Below, in pieces: positions 37,089-46,628 of a DNA stretch of 64,000 nt. The translations under genes were made by a program, and so were the position numbers. The DNA comes from Streptomyces laurentii (GTDB lineage: Bacteria > Actinomycetota > Actinomycetes > Streptomycetales > Streptomycetaceae), in NCBI GenBank assembly GCA_002355495.1, contig AP017424.1:5955501-6019500 (forward strand). Reading direction: 5' to 3'. The notes below the pieces were generated by a model. That model was not told the DNA's origin and did not search any database. It saw only the letters and a list, made by a program, of their open reading frames with translations. Position 1 is the first letter of the stretch. Every line of letters starts with the position of its first letter.

Positions 37089-38054
37089 GTGCCGAAACTG
37101 TCCGTCGTCGTGCCCCTCCACAATGTCGGGCCCTACGCCCCCGACACCCTGCGCAGTCTCGCCGACAACGCGGCCGACGACATCGAGTTCCTGCTGGTCG
37201 ACGACCACTCCACCGACGAGACGCCGGACCTCCTCGACCGCTGGAAGAACCGCATCCCCCAGGCCACCGTCATCCGCCACGAGACCAACCTCGGCGTCGC
37301 CCAGGCGCGCAACACCGGCATCGACGCGGCCACCGGCGACTACGTCACCTTCCTCGACGGCGACGACTGGTACGCGCCCGGCCACCTGCGCGCCATGGTG
37401 ACCGGAATCCACCGGCTGGGCTGCGACTTCGCGCGCACCGACCACGTCCTGTCGACCGGGCGCGAGCGGCAGGTCCGCTACGCCCCGGCGAAGGAACGCG
37501 ACACCGTCATGGACCCCCGGGACGGCATCGCGCCGTCCTCCATGGTGACGATGGTCGACTACCCGTTCGTCCCGTTCGGCATCTACAGCGCGTCGCTCTT
37601 CCGGGACGGCGCGGGCCGCTTCGAGACGAAGCTGCGCACCGCCGAGGACCGGCTCTGGATCTGGCGCCTCCATCTCGCCGCCACCAGCTACGCGGCGCTC
37701 TCCCTGCACGGCGTCTTCTACCGGCGCGGTGTCACCACCTCCCTCACCCAGATCTCCGACAACCGCCAGCTGGACTTCATCCCCTCCTACGACCTGCTGC
37801 TCGACGAGGTCTCCCGAGACCGCGACGCCGACCGCTTCCTGCCCAAGGCCGTCCGTACGTACTGCGCGATGATCGCCTTCCACCTCGGGAAGTCCGACCA
37901 GTACGAGGCGGCCGTCGGCAAGCGGCTGCGCCGTGACGTCACCGACGCGCTGCGCCGGATGCCGCAGCAGGTCCTCGACAAGACCCTCGCGACCATGGAC
38001 ACCCCCCGCAGCACCCTCCTGAGGAGCCTGCGCGACACCGGAAAGGCCGCCTGA
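37089..38054 (+). CDS. Family 2 glycosyltransferase
   Basis: A 321-residue GT-A fold glycosyltransferase. It begins LSVVVPLHNVGPY, has FLLVDDHSTDETPDLL near residue 35 and the metal-binding FLDGDDWY (DxD) near residue 93. A later acidic motif, KLRTAEDRLWIWR (about residue 185), is the usual ED base region. There is no membrane segment, unlike CsbB-type partners of YfhO, so it acts in the cytoplasm on a nucleotide sugar. GTG 37089 is followed four bases after the stop by the polysialyltransferase-like gene, which puts both in one operon. Acceptor and sugar are not known. Confidence 0.88.
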   Translation: MPKLSVVVPLHNVGPYAPDTLRSLADNAADDIEFLLVDDHSTDETPDLLDRWKNRIPQATVIRHETNLGVAQARNTGIDAATGDYVTFLDGDDWYAPGHLRAMVTGIHRLGCDFARTDHVLSTGRERQVRYAPAKERDTVMDPRDGIAPSSMVTMVDYPFVPFGIYSASLFRDGAGRFETKLRTAEDRLWIWRLHLAATSYAALSLHGVFYRRGVTTSLTQISDNRQLDFIPSYDLLLDEVSRDRDADRFLPKAVRTYCAMIAFHLGKSDQYEAAVGKRLRRDVTDALRRMPQQVLDKTLATMDTPRSTLLRSLRDTGKAA

Positions 38055-38057
38055 ACC

Positions 38058-39374
38058 ATGGCCCTCACCCACCGGCCCGATGCCCACGCCCCCGCGGACA
38101 CCCGCCCCGTCCAGATCTTCCAGGTCTCCACGCTGTACGGCGCCGCCACCGTGGCCGCCGCCCTCGACGCCGGGCGGTTCGGCGCCCCCGGCGAGGCCCG
38201 CCGGCTGCTGCTCGTCTCGAACAACGCCGAGATCCCCGAGACGGCCGTCCGCCTGGAGACCATGACCGGCTACGGGCGGATCGCGACCCGCTTCGACGAG
38301 GTCGTCGACTGGAACCAGGCCGTCCACCCGTACCACCCCAGCACCTGGGCGCCCCGCCCCGAGGAGTCGCCGCTCTGGCAGCGGGTGCTGCGCATGGCGT
38401 GGCGACTCGGCACCGTGCCGGTCGAGCTGATCGTCGAGTCCATCCAGGTCAACCCGGCCAAGGCGCTCGCCGCCGTGTTCGCCGAGAGCCCCGTCCACGT
38501 CTACGCCGACGGCCTGATGAGCTACGGCCCGACCCGCGACGAACTGCCCCACTCCATCGCCTGCCGCATCCGCCGGGTGCTCCACCTGGACCTCGTCCCC
38601 GGCCTGCGGCCGCTGCTCCTCACCGAGTACGGCGTCGGCGCCGAACTGGTCCCCGACGACGCCTTCCGCGCAGTGCTCCGGGAGATCGCGGCGGCCTCCG
38701 AGGACTCGGCGGAGAACGCCGCGCTCACCACCGTGGCCGCCGCCGCGCCCAGCGCGCTCCTCCTCGGCCAGTACCTCGCCGCCCTCGGCATCCTCACCGC
38801 CGAGGAGGAAGAGGAACTGCACGTCCGGATGCTGCGCGGCGCCGCCGCGGCCGGGCACCGGTCCCTCGTCTTCAAGCCGCACCCGACGGCCCCGGCGAGC
38901 CAGACGGCGGCCCTGTACGAGGAGGCCGAGCGCGCCGGCGTCACCCTCACAGTCCTGGACGGGCCGCTGCTCGCCGAGACCTTCTACGCCCGGTGCCGGC
39001 CCGGGCTCGTCGTCGGCTGCTTCTCCACGGCCATGCTCACCGCCGCCGCGTACTTCGGCGTGCCCGTCGCGCGCGTGGGCACCGACACCGTGCTCGGCCG
39101 GCTCACCCCGTACGAGAACAGCAACCGCGTCCCGTTGACGATCGTCCACCATCTGGTGACCGACCTGGAGAGCGGCACGGAGCCCACCGTCCCGGACGGC
39201 GCGCCCGCGAGCCTCGCGCCGCTGGTGCGCGCCGTCGGCTACTGCATGCGCCCGGCCGCGCATCCGGGGCTGCGGGCCGAGGCCGTCCGGTACGTGGCGG
39301 AGCACCCCGGCGAGCCGCACTTCCCGGCCGAGCGGCTCGCCGAACTCACGCTGCCGCTCCCGGCCCGCGCGTAG
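38058..39374 (+). CDS. Polysialyltransferase-family (POLYST-like) glycosyltransferase
   Basis: A 438-residue protein that fits the bacterial alpha-2,8-polysialyltransferase family (GT-B fold). The three short family motifs are present: an acidic-Asp-Gly site as YADG (Asp151-Gly152), the HP motif in FKPHPT (His275-Pro276), and the Ser/Thr motif in GCFSTAM (Ser323-Thr324). These bind the CMP-sugar donor in characterised members. Streptomyces walls may contain nonulosonic-acid polymers (teichulosonic acids), so transfer of a sialic-acid-like sugar such as Kdn is plausible but is inference. The gene follows the GT2 gene after three bases. No CMP-sugar synthesis genes are seen in this window. Confidence 0.82.
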   Translation: MALTHRPDAHAPADTRPVQIFQVSTLYGAATVAAALDAGRFGAPGEARRLLLVSNNAEIPETAVRLETMTGYGRIATRFDEVVDWNQAVHPYHPSTWAPRPEESPLWQRVLRMAWRLGTVPVELIVESIQVNPAKALAAVFAESPVHVYADGLMSYGPTRDELPHSIACRIRRVLHLDLVPGLRPLLLTEYGVGAELVPDDAFRAVLREIAAASEDSAENAALTTVAAAAPSALLLGQYLAALGILTAEEEEELHVRMLRGAAAAGHRSLVFKPHPTAPASQTAALYEEAERAGVTLTVLDGPLLAETFYARCRPGLVVGCFSTAMLTAAAYFGVPVARVGTDTVLGRLTPYENSNRVPLTIVHHLVTDLESGTEPTVPDGAPASLAPLVRAVGYCMRPAAHPGLRAEAVRYVAEHPGEPHFPAERLAELTLPLPARA

Positions 39375-39389
39375 CCGGCGGGCGGGCGG

Positions 39390-40175
39390 TCAGGACGTCG
39401 GCGGCCGGTCCCGTGGCTCCACGAGGGCGAAGACCGCGCCCTCCGGGTCGGCCACCAGGGCCGCCCGCCCCGCCGCGTCCTCGCGCGGCGGGCGCAGCAC
39501 CCGACCGCCCAGCTCCGCGACCAGCTGAGCCGCCGCGGCCACGTCGCCGGCCTCGAAGTACGTCATCCAGTGGGCGCCCCGGTCCCGCGGCAGACCGGTG
39601 CCCACCCCGTGCAGCGCGGCGACGGGCCGCCCGTCGAGGCACAGGGTCACGTAGTCGTCGCCGGCGGAGACCACCGGCTCGGCCTCGTACGCGAAGACGG
39701 CGCGGTAGAACTTGCCGACCGAGCGCGTCTCGTACGTCAGAAGCTCGTTCCAGACCGGAGTCCCCGCCGGTCCGGCGGTCGCCGTGCCCGGGTGCGCCTT
39801 CGCCTGCCAGAGTCCGAAGACGGCGCCCGCCGGGTCCGCGCAGATCGCCATCCGGCCGGCGTCGCCCGCGTCCAGCGGGCCGACCGCGACCGTGCCGCCG
39901 CAACAGCGGATCGTCTCCGCCGACCTGTCCGCGTCGTCCGTGGCCAGATAGGTGGTCCAGGCGACCGGCAGATGCCGGTCCGGCGGCAGCCGGCCGATTC
40001 CGGCGACCTCCCGCCCGTCCAGCAACGCGCGGACGTACGGGCCGAGCTGCTGCGGCCCCGGCACGAACTCCCAGCCGAACAGCGCGCCGTAGAACTCCTG
40101 CGTCGCGTCAAGTCCGTGCACCATCAAGCTCACCCAACAGGGTGTGCCGGGTGTACGCCGAGTCGCCTCGGTCAT
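39390..40175 (-). CDS. VOC-family protein, two glyoxalase-like modules
   Basis: A 261-residue protein made of two vicinal-oxygen-chelate modules. Each has the pattern seen in the actinobacterial CFP-32-like group: CWVSLMVHGLDATQEFYGALFGWEF at the N-terminus, split here as CWVSLMVHG and FYGALFGWEF, and VWNELLTYETRSVGKFYRAV near residue 135. AGAVFGLWQ and EGAVFALVEP close the modules. Catalytic metal ligands are not obvious, so binding or resistance roles are as likely as catalysis. ATG 40175 has GAGGAGAG about nine bases upstream. Convergent with the glycosyltransferase operon with only 15 bases between stops. Confidence 0.8.
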   Translation of the reverse strand: MTEATRRTPGTPCWVSLMVHGLDATQEFYGALFGWEFVPGPQQLGPYVRALLDGREVAGIGRLPPDRHLPVAWTTYLATDDADRSAETIRCCGGTVAVGPLDAGDAGRMAICADPAGAVFGLWQAKAHPGTATAGPAGTPVWNELLTYETRSVGKFYRAVFAYEAEPVVSAGDDYVTLCLDGRPVAALHGVGTGLPRDRGAHWMTYFEAGDVAAAAQLVAELGGRVLRPPREDAAGRAALVADPEGAVFALVEPRDRPPTS

Positions 40176-40431
40176 CGTCACTCTCTCCTCGCCAGTGGCC
40201 GTACGAGGTGAATTCCGGCGGGCCGTACGGGGCGCGCCCCGGCGGGTCCTTGCCCGTCGTCCGCCCTTCCTACACCTGCGACAGATCCCCGGGGTGTCCC
40301 GTCGGGCACCCTTCCGGGCCGGGTCCCGCGCCGATCGTCCCACCGCGCCGCTCCGGGCGGTGGACGGCGCGCCCCGGCGGAATCGACAGGGGACCGCGCC
40401 GCACGACGCGGGCTGGGCGAGGATGGCCCCC

Positions 40432-41259
40432 ATGAAGCCCATCATCTCCACGAGCGAACTCGTGAGCGAGTCGGCCGGGCCGACACCCCCGGTCCTGCTG
40501 GACGTCCGCTGGAGCCTCGGCGGCCCGCCCGGACGGCCCGAGTACGAGATCGGACATCTGTCCGGCGCCGTCTACGTCGACCTGGACGCCGAGCTGGCGG
40601 GCCCGCCCGGAAAGGGCGGCCGGCACCCGCTGCCGGACCCGGACGTGTTCGGCGCCGCGATGCGCCGCGCGGGCGTGTCGGCCGGGACGCCGGTCGTCGT
40701 GTACGACGGCGGGCTCGGCTGGGCCGCGGCCCGCGCCTGGTGGCTGCTGCGCTGGGCGGGTCACCCGAACGTGCGGGTCCTCGACGGCGGCCTCGCCGCC
40801 TGGACGGGTGAGCTGTCGCGCGACACGCCGGAACCCGAGCCGGGCGACTTCGTGCCGCGGCCCGGCGCCGCCGGCCTGCTCGACGCGGACGGCGCGGCGG
40901 CCCTGGCCCGCGCGGGCCTGCTCCTGGACGCGCGGGCGGCCGAGCGCTACCGCGGCGACGTGGAGCCGATCGACCGGGTGGGCGGCCACATCCCGGGCGC
41001 GGTCAGCGCCCCGACGACCGAGAACGTCGGCCCGGACGGCCGCTTCCTTCCGGTCGACGTCCTGACCGCCCGGTTCGGCGCGCTCGGCGCCGCCGAGGCC
41101 CCCGAGGTGGCGGTCTACTGCGGCTCGGGCGTCTCCGGCGCCCACGAGGTCCTCGCCCTCGCCGTCGCCGGCATCCCCGCCGCGCTCTACGCGGGCTCCT
41201 GGTCGGAGTGGTCCTCCGACCCCGCCCGCCCGGTCGCGACGGGACCTGACCCCCAGTAG
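40432..41259 (+). CDS. Sulfurtransferase, tandem rhodanese domains
   Basis: A 275-residue enzyme with two rhodanese domains, like thiosulfate or 3-mercaptopyruvate sulfurtransferases. The first, inactive domain contains LLDVRWSLGGPPGRPEY and GHLSGAVYVDLDAEL. The second has LLDARAAERYRGDVEPID, GHIPGAVSAP and the active-site loop with Cys230 in YCGSGVSGAHE. The loop CGSGVS is closer to mercaptopyruvate than to thiosulfate enzymes. ATG 40432 is chosen since GAGG lies ten bases upstream, while ATG 40423 would overlap it. Single gene followed by a perfect hairpin; divergent from the VOC gene over 256 bp that holds no further gene. Confidence 0.88.
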   Translation: MKPIISTSELVSESAGPTPPVLLDVRWSLGGPPGRPEYEIGHLSGAVYVDLDAELAGPPGKGGRHPLPDPDVFGAAMRRAGVSAGTPVVVYDGGLGWAAARAWWLLRWAGHPNVRVLDGGLAAWTGELSRDTPEPEPGDFVPRPGAAGLLDADGAAALARAGLLLDARAAERYRGDVEPIDRVGGHIPGAVSAPTTENVGPDGRFLPVDVLTARFGALGAAEAPEVAVYCGSGVSGAHEVLALAVAGIPAALYAGSWSEWSSDPARPVATGPDPQ

Positions 41260-41310
41260 GGGAACGGTTTCCGGCCACGGCGGCCCGCGTCCATCAGCCG
41301 CCGCGTACAC

Positions 41311-41349
41311 CGGAGGGGCCCGCCGCCGTCACCGGCGCGGGCCCCTCCG
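41311..41349. terminator. Terminator between sulfurtransferase gene and sepH
   Basis: CGGAGGGGCCCGC (41311-41323) and GCGGGCCCCTCCG (41337-41349) form a perfect 13-bp stem between converging genes. Confidence 0.8.
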
Positions 41350-41398
41350 TCATGCCGCACGGACGTACGCGGACCCGTGGGGCCGCTCCGTCCATGCG

Positions 41399-42421
41399 TC
41401 ACTCCTGCTTTTTGCGGCGGGTGCCGAACACGATCTCGTCCCAGCTCGGGACGGCCGCACGACGGCCCGGCCGGACACCGTCCGCCTCGGCCTGCCGGTC
41501 GGTGGTGCCGATGAGCCGGTCGCGGTGACCCGAGACGGCACGCGGCATCAGGACGTCGGCATAGGCCGCGCCCGCTCCGGCGGACGCCGCGGGTGCCGGC
41601 GGCTCCTCGGCCTCGGGCTCCTCGGCCGGCTCCGGGGTGGGCGGTTCCGGTACGACCATGTCGCCGCGGAAGCTCGGTACGGCCTCCAGGAGACTGGTCA
41701 GGGAGTCGCGCTCCTCCTCCGGCTCGGGCGCCGGGGCGGGCGCCCGCTCCAACTGGCGGTCGAGCGCGCGGTCCAGCGGCCGGTCCCGGGGCAGCCGTGC
41801 GATGCGCGGCACGAACGGGAAGCTCGGCTCCGGCGCGGCGGCCAGCGTGTCGTCGGTCTCGCCGATCAGCGCGCGCGCCTCGTCGTCGACGGCCTGGACG
41901 AGCCGCCGCGGCGGGTCGTACGTCCAGCTCGCCGTGTGCACCTCGCCCGCGACCCGGTAGACGAGCAGCACCTCCCAGGTGCCGTCGTCGCGGCGCCAGG
42001 AGTCCCACCGCAGGGTGTCCTTCTCGGCGCCGCGCAGCAGCAGCCGCTCCTGCACCGCCTCGCCGAGCTGGGGTCCGGTGTTCTCGCCCGGCCGGCGCAC
42101 GGGGGTCTTGCGGGCCCGCTCCGCCATGAAGGCGCGCTCCGCGAGGACGGGGCCCTCGAAACGCCGTACCCGCTCGACGGGGATGCCCGCGAGCTGCGCG
42201 ACCTCCTCGGCGGAGGCACCGGCTCGTATACGCGCCTGGATGTCACGGGGGCGGAGGTGGCTCTCCACCTCGATCTCGATCTGGCCGAGCCGCGCACGGT
42301 CGTTACGGACGGCGGCGCGCAGCCGCTCGTCGATCGGAAGGGTGTACTCCGTGCTGTCCGCAGCCTTCAGCACCAGTCGTGTGCCGTCGTTCGAGACGGC
42401 CACGACACGCAGTTCGGGCAT
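41399..42421 (-). CDS. sepH: Septation protein SepH (FtsZ-binding)
   Basis: SepH is a conserved actinobacterial cell-division protein that binds FtsZ and stimulates its assembly for sporulation septa. The 340-residue protein has the N-terminal DUF3071 domain with a helix-turn-helix-like part (RAGASAEEVAQLAGIPVERV, about residues 67-86), a middle region WEVLLVYRVAGEVHTASW, a long acidic Pro/Glu-rich linker, and a conserved C-terminal tail (AVPSWDEIVFGTRRKKQ). ATG 42421 has GGGAGG six bases upstream. It fits the known SepH length and architecture. A 488-bp gap without genes lies upstream. Confidence 0.93.
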   Translation of the reverse strand: MPELRVVAVSNDGTRLVLKAADSTEYTLPIDERLRAAVRNDRARLGQIEIEVESHLRPRDIQARIRAGASAEEVAQLAGIPVERVRRFEGPVLAERAFMAERARKTPVRRPGENTGPQLGEAVQERLLLRGAEKDTLRWDSWRRDDGTWEVLLVYRVAGEVHTASWTYDPPRRLVQAVDDEARALIGETDDTLAAAPEPSFPFVPRIARLPRDRPLDRALDRQLERAPAPAPEPEEERDSLTSLLEAVPSFRGDMVVPEPPTPEPAEEPEAEEPPAPAASAGAGAAYADVLMPRAVSGHRDRLIGTTDRQAEADGVRPGRRAAVPSWDEIVFGTRRKKQE

Positions 42422-42909
42422 GGGAACCTCCCGGGTGGTGCCTGCCGACGTCACGTGCGTCGCTGCTTCCGCTAGTCGAGTGTGGCCTGCCCGGGTGCAG
42501 CCTGCCACAACCCTGCCGAGTCGCCCGGCGTGTCGGGCCTGGACCCTGGAACGCCGTATGGCACGGTTACCCGTTTCGCGACCCGGAGTGACAGGATGCC
42601 ACGCCGAGTCGTCGGTGTCCGTGCGGTGCCCGCGGCGCCGCTGGTTCGAGTGCCACCTTCGGCCCCCTTCCGTCGCTTCCGGACACCCATGAGGGAATCC
42701 GGACCCAGGGCTCGCCACAGTACTCCATTCGGCCCACCTGGGTGGACTGGCGCGCCGCCCGACTTCTCGGGTGTTTCAGGTGCCGAGTTTCGGGCGTCTG
42801 GGGCGTCGCGTGGCGCTCTTCACAGAACCGCCAGAAGCGGAACTAATCCCTCCTCCTATTTGTCCCTTCTGGGTGCATGGTCGAACGGACGAACAAGCAG
42901 AGGTCGGAG
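42422..42909. other. 488-bp divergent region upstream of sepH
   Basis: No protein-coding signal was found on either strand: open frames are Arg/Pro-rich and lack ribosome sites. The region should carry the promoters of sepH and of the downstream membrane protein. It becomes lower in GC at about 42840-42900. I could not assign promoter boxes. Confidence 0.4.
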
Positions 42910-43847
42910 ATGCGCCACACGCCGGACACCGGCACGGAGCCCGAGAGTACGGAGCCGGAACAGGGGAAGGAGGAGGAAGCGAAGAAGCGGTTCGACCTGA
43001 GTGTCCCTCAGGTCGCGGGCAGTGCCCTCGCCGCCGTCCTCGCCGCCAAACTCGCCTCCACCCTGGGGGTGTACGGCACCATCATCGGCGCCGGAGTGAT
43101 CAGCGTGGTCGCCACCTGCGGCGGCCCGGTCCTCCAGCACGTCTTCAAGCGCACCGGCGAACAGATGCGCAAGGCGCGTCCGGCGACCGACCCGGACCCG
43201 GCCGCCGCGCCGGCCTCCGGCTCGGCCCCGGTCTTCGACCCGGCCCAGGCTCCCGATCCGGCGGTCACCGCCCCGTACCCGGCGATGCCGAGCGAGGAGT
43301 TCGGCGACCCGACCACCCACGGCACCAGGGTGCGCGGCTGGAGGCGGCCCGCGCTCGGCGCCGCCGCGGTCTTCGTGCTCGCGATGGGCGGCATCACCGC
43401 GTACGAGCTGACCTCCGGTCAGGACTTCGGCGGCACCAAGGGCCGGACCACCTTCGGCACCGTGGTCCGGGGCGACAGCGGTACCCCGGACGATCACGGC
43501 GGCGACCACGCCCCGAGCGATCCCGCCCCCACCGGCGGCACCGGCCGGCAGGACCCGAGCGCCCCGGCCGGCACCGGCCAGGACCAGCCGTCCGGGAACG
43601 GCACCCCGGGCACCGGGACTCCCACGCCCGGAGCGGACCAGGGCACCGGCACGTCCACCCCGGGCACGCCGCCCCGCCCGCGCCGGACACCGGCACCACG
43701 CCCGGCACCGGGCCCACCGGCCCGGCGGGGACCGGCGATCCATCCACCACGCCGCCCGCGACCCCCGCGCCGCCGGTCACTCCGCCTGCCCAGGCCCCCG
43801 CGAACCCCGCGAGCTCCGTGAACCCCACGACGGCGAACGGGGTGTAG
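42910..43847 (+). CDS. Membrane protein with Gly/Pro/Thr-rich exterior tail, one frame break
   Basis: The protein has an acidic cytoplasmic start (MRHTPDTGTEPESTEPEQGK), a hydrophobic stretch (VAGSALAAVLAAKLASTLG and GTIIGAGVISVVATCGG) and a second membrane helix (PALGAAAVFVLAMGGITAYE). The C-terminal tail is Gly/Pro/Thr/Asp-rich and disordered. At the C run 43672-43675 the frame shifts: upstream PGTPPRPRR becomes basic nonsense, while the -1 frame gives the natural tail APDTGTTPGTGPTGPAGTGD to NPTTANGV at 43847. One missing C explains it; about 312 residues when repaired. ATG 42910 has AGAGG six bases upstream; ATG 42877 is possible. Function unknown, perhaps a wall-spanning anchor. Confidence 0.7.
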
Positions 43848-43854
43848 CGGGGCG

Positions 43855-45201
43855 TCAGTCGCCCAGGACCCGCCGCAGATAGTCGTTGCCGAAGCGCCGG
43901 TCCGGGTCGAGCCGGTCCCGCAGTGTCGTGAACTCGCCGAACCGCGGATACAGCTCCGCGAAGGCGGCCGCGTCCCTGGTGTGCACCTTGCCCCAGTGCG
44001 GCCGGCCGCCGTGCGCGGTCATGAGCCGTTCCACCGCGGTGAAGTACGCGCGGTGCGGCGTGCCCTGGTAGAGGTGCACGGCGATGTACGCGGTGTCCCG
44101 GTCCGAGGCCGTGGACAGCGTGATGTCGTCCGCGGGCGCCGTCCGCACCTCGACGGGGAAGCTCACCTTCAGCGGCGAGCGTTCGAGCATGGCCTTCAGC
44201 TCGCGCAGCGCCGGGACCGCCGCCGCCCGCGGCAGCGCGTACTCCATCTCCAGGAAGCGCACCCGGCGCGGCGAGGTGAACACCTTGTAGGGGATGTCGG
44301 TGTACGTACGGGCCGACAGGGCCCGGCTGGACAGCCGGGCGAGCGAGGGGATCACCGGCGGCACGGCGCGGCCCAGCGAACAGGCGGCCTGGAAGACCCC
44401 GTTGGACAGGAACTCGTCCTCGAACCAGCCGGCGAGGCGGCCGACCGGGGCGGCGGGGCCCGCGCTGCGGTTGTTGCGCTTGGTGTTGCAGTTACCCGTG
44501 TGGGGGAACCAGTAGAACTCGAAGTGCTCGTTCTCCGCGCGCAGCTCGTCGAACTCCGCACTCACCCGATCGAAGGACATGGGTTCCTCGCGCGCGGTGA
44601 GCAGGAAGACCGGCTCCACGGCGAAGGTGAGCGCCGTGACGACGCCGAGCGCGCCGAGCCCGACCCGGGCGGCGGCGAAGACCTCGGGGTTCTCGTCCTT
44701 CGAGCAGGTCATCAGACGCCCGTCGGCGGTGACCAGCTCGAGCGCGCGGATCTGCGCGGCGAGGGAGGCCGAGTCGCGGCCGGTGCCATGGGTGCCGGTG
44801 GCCGTGGCGCCGGCCACCGTCTGCTCCATGATGTCGCCCATATTGGTGAGCGACAGGCCCTCCCGGGCCAGGGCCATGTTGAGCCGCTTGAGCGGGGTGC
44901 CGGACTCCACGGTCACCGTCATCGCCTCGCGGTCGATCCGGCGGATGCCGGTCAGCAGCCCCGGCCGGATCAGCACCCCGTCGGTCGCGGCGATCGGCGT
45001 GAACGAGTGGCCGGTGCCGACCGTCTTGACCCGCAGTCCGTCCTCGGCCGCCCGCCGCACGGCCTCGGCGACCTCCTCGGCACTGGCCGGACTCACCTCC
45101 CGTACGGGCCGGGCGGTGACATTGCCCGCCCAGTTACGCCAGGGGCCGCTCGCCGTCCCGCTGCCCCCCGACCCCCGCGTACCCGTCCTCGTCGTGCTCA
45201 C
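43855..45201 (-). CDS. FAD-linked sugar-1,4-lactone oxidase (ALO family)
   Basis: A 448-residue FAD-dependent oxidase of the D-arabinono-1,4-lactone/L-gulono-lactone oxidase family. The PP-loop/FAD domain shows VKTVGTGHSFTPIAATDGVL (about residues 60-80) and the second FAD loop GATATGTHGTGRDSASLA (about residue 130). The C-terminal ALO domain is marked by EFYWFPHTGNCNTKRNNR (about residue 235), and the end has FTTLRDRLDPDRRFGNDYL. The GTG start at 45201 overlaps the MFS reading frame upstream by 68 bases, with GGGAGGGG about eight bases before it. Likely substrates are aldonolactones or alditols. Both genes are on the minus strand and probably co-transcribed. Confidence 0.87.
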   Translation of the reverse strand: MSTTRTGTRGSGGSGTASGPWRNWAGNVTARPVREVSPASAEEVAEAVRRAAEDGLRVKTVGTGHSFTPIAATDGVLIRPGLLTGIRRIDREAMTVTVESGTPLKRLNMALAREGLSLTNMGDIMEQTVAGATATGTHGTGRDSASLAAQIRALELVTADGRLMTCSKDENPEVFAAARVGLGALGVVTALTFAVEPVFLLTAREEPMSFDRVSAEFDELRAENEHFEFYWFPHTGNCNTKRNNRSAGPAAPVGRLAGWFEDEFLSNGVFQAACSLGRAVPPVIPSLARLSSRALSARTYTDIPYKVFTSPRRVRFLEMEYALPRAAAVPALRELKAMLERSPLKVSFPVEVRTAPADDITLSTASDRDTAYIAVHLYQGTPHRAYFTAVERLMTAHGGRPHWGKVHTRDAAAFAELYPRFGEFTTLRDRLDPDRRFGNDYLRRVLGD

Positions 45202-46408
45202 CCGGCTGCCCCTCCCGCGTCGGTGTCGCCGGCCCGCGCAGCCGGCGGTGGCCCAGGAACCCCACCACGACCGCGAGCGCGCCCGCCACGACGGGCACCA
45301 CGTACCCCGTCCGCGCCCCGGACGCGTCGACCACCCAGCCGCCGGCCGACAGGCCGAGCGCCACGCCGATCGCGAGGCCGGTACTCGTCCAGGTCATGCC
45401 CTCGGTCAGCTTGGCGCGCGGTACGTGCGCTTCGACGAGGGCCATGGTCGTCACCATCGTCGGTGCGATGGACAGGCCCGCGACAAAGAGCGCCACGGCC
45501 AGCAACAGCAGGTTCCCGGCCAGTAGGAGGGGGATAATACTCACGGCCATCGCGACGAGCCCCGCGAGCCACCGCTTCGACGCCTCGCTCTTGAGGTGGA
45601 GCAGCCCGAAGACCACGCCCGCGGTGCAGGATCCCAGCGCGTAGACGGCGAGGACCAGGCTGGCCGCGGCCTTGTGGCCGCGCTCCTCGGCGAAGGCGAC
45701 CGTCACGACGTCCACCGAGCCGAAGACGGCGCCCGTGGCGACGAAGGCCAGGGCGAGGATCCGCAGGCCGGGCGAGCGCAGCGCGGAGCCGCCGGCGACC
45801 GTCCCGCGCGGGTGCGGCGGCGGTTCGGTCGCCCGCTGCGAGGTCAGCCAGAAGACGCCGAGGGCGAGGAAGAGGCCCGCGAGGACCGGTCCCGCCTGGG
45901 GGAACCAGGTGGTGGACAGACCGATGGAGATGATCGGGCCGAGGATGAAGACCATCTCGTCGACGATCGACTCCCACGAGTACGCGGTGTGCAGCCGCCG
46001 TGCGTCGCCCCGGTAGAGGTTCGTCCAGCGGGCCCGGACCATCGCGCCGAGGCTCGGCACACAGCCCACGCACGCGGTGAACAGGAACAGGGTCCAGTCC
46101 GGGGCCCCGAGCCGGACGCAGAGCAGCAGGCCCGTGGCCGCCGCCAGCGCGGCCAGGGCCGTCGGGCGCAGCACCCGCCGCTGCCCGTGCCGGTCGACGA
46201 GCCGGGAGATCCGCGGGCCGATCGCGGCGGCGGACATGGCCAGGGTCGCGGAGAGCGCTCCCGCCAGCCCGTACCGCCCCGTGACCTGCGAGATCATGGT
46301 CACGATGCCGACGCCCATCATGGACACCGGCATCCGTCCGAGGAAGCCGGCGACGGAGAACGACGCGGTGCCGGGGGTCGCGAAGAGCTGGCGATAGGGA
46401 CTGGCCAA
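45134..46408 (-). CDS. MFS transporter
   Basis: A 424-residue major facilitator with about twelve membrane segments (for example FVATGAVFGSVDVVTVAFAE and LLLLAVALFVAGLSIAPTMV). It begins LASPYRQLFATPGTASFSVA, a common start among actinobacterial MFS proteins. The motif RISRLVDRHGQRRVLRP is the motif A loop. TTG 46408 is selected because GGAG lies seven bases upstream and no ATG or GTG is better placed. The tail GEHDEDGYAGVGGQRDGE is hydrophilic and overlaps the start of the oxidase gene. Substrate unknown; it is divergent from the ferrochelatase gene. Confidence 0.85.
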   Translation of the reverse strand: MASPYRQLFATPGTASFSVAGFLGRMPVSMMGVGIVTMISQVTGRYGLAGALSATLAMSAAAIGPRISRLVDRHGQRRVLRPTALAALAAATGLLLCVRLGAPDWTLFLFTACVGCVPSLGAMVRARWTNLYRGDARRLHTAYSWESIVDEMVFILGPIISIGLSTTWFPQAGPVLAGLFLALGVFWLTSQRATEPPPHPRGTVAGGSALRSPGLRILALAFVATGAVFGSVDVVTVAFAEERGHKAAASLVLAVYALGSCTAGVVFGLLHLKSEASKRWLAGLVAMAVSIIPLLLAGNLLLLAVALFVAGLSIAPTMVTTMALVEAHVPRAKLTEGMTWTSTGLAIGVALGLSAGGWVVDASGARTGYVVPVVAGALAVVVGFLGHRRLRGPATPTREGQPGEHDEDGYAGVGGQRDGERPLA

Positions 46409-46628
46409 GGTGGTACTCCGGGCTCGGGCGGGCAGCCGCGTCCGCCCCCGCAGGACCTGTCGCCGGGCGGTCTGGGCACGGCCAGGGCGCGGTCGGCCCG
46501 GCACATGCGACGACGTGCCGAAGCCTACGGCCTGTAGTCGTGCCGTCACTTGCTTTTGGCCAGGTCGCGCCACCGGTCCCGCGGGGCCCTGCCCACCGCG
46601 GGCGGGGGAGGGGTGGGAGGATCGGGGC

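Noticed and set aside
34161..37123. Very long overlapping frames on both strands at the YfhO locus
   Set aside because: Only the frame 34301-36997 shows membrane segments and family motifs; the others are Arg/Pro- or Gly/Gln-rich shadows.
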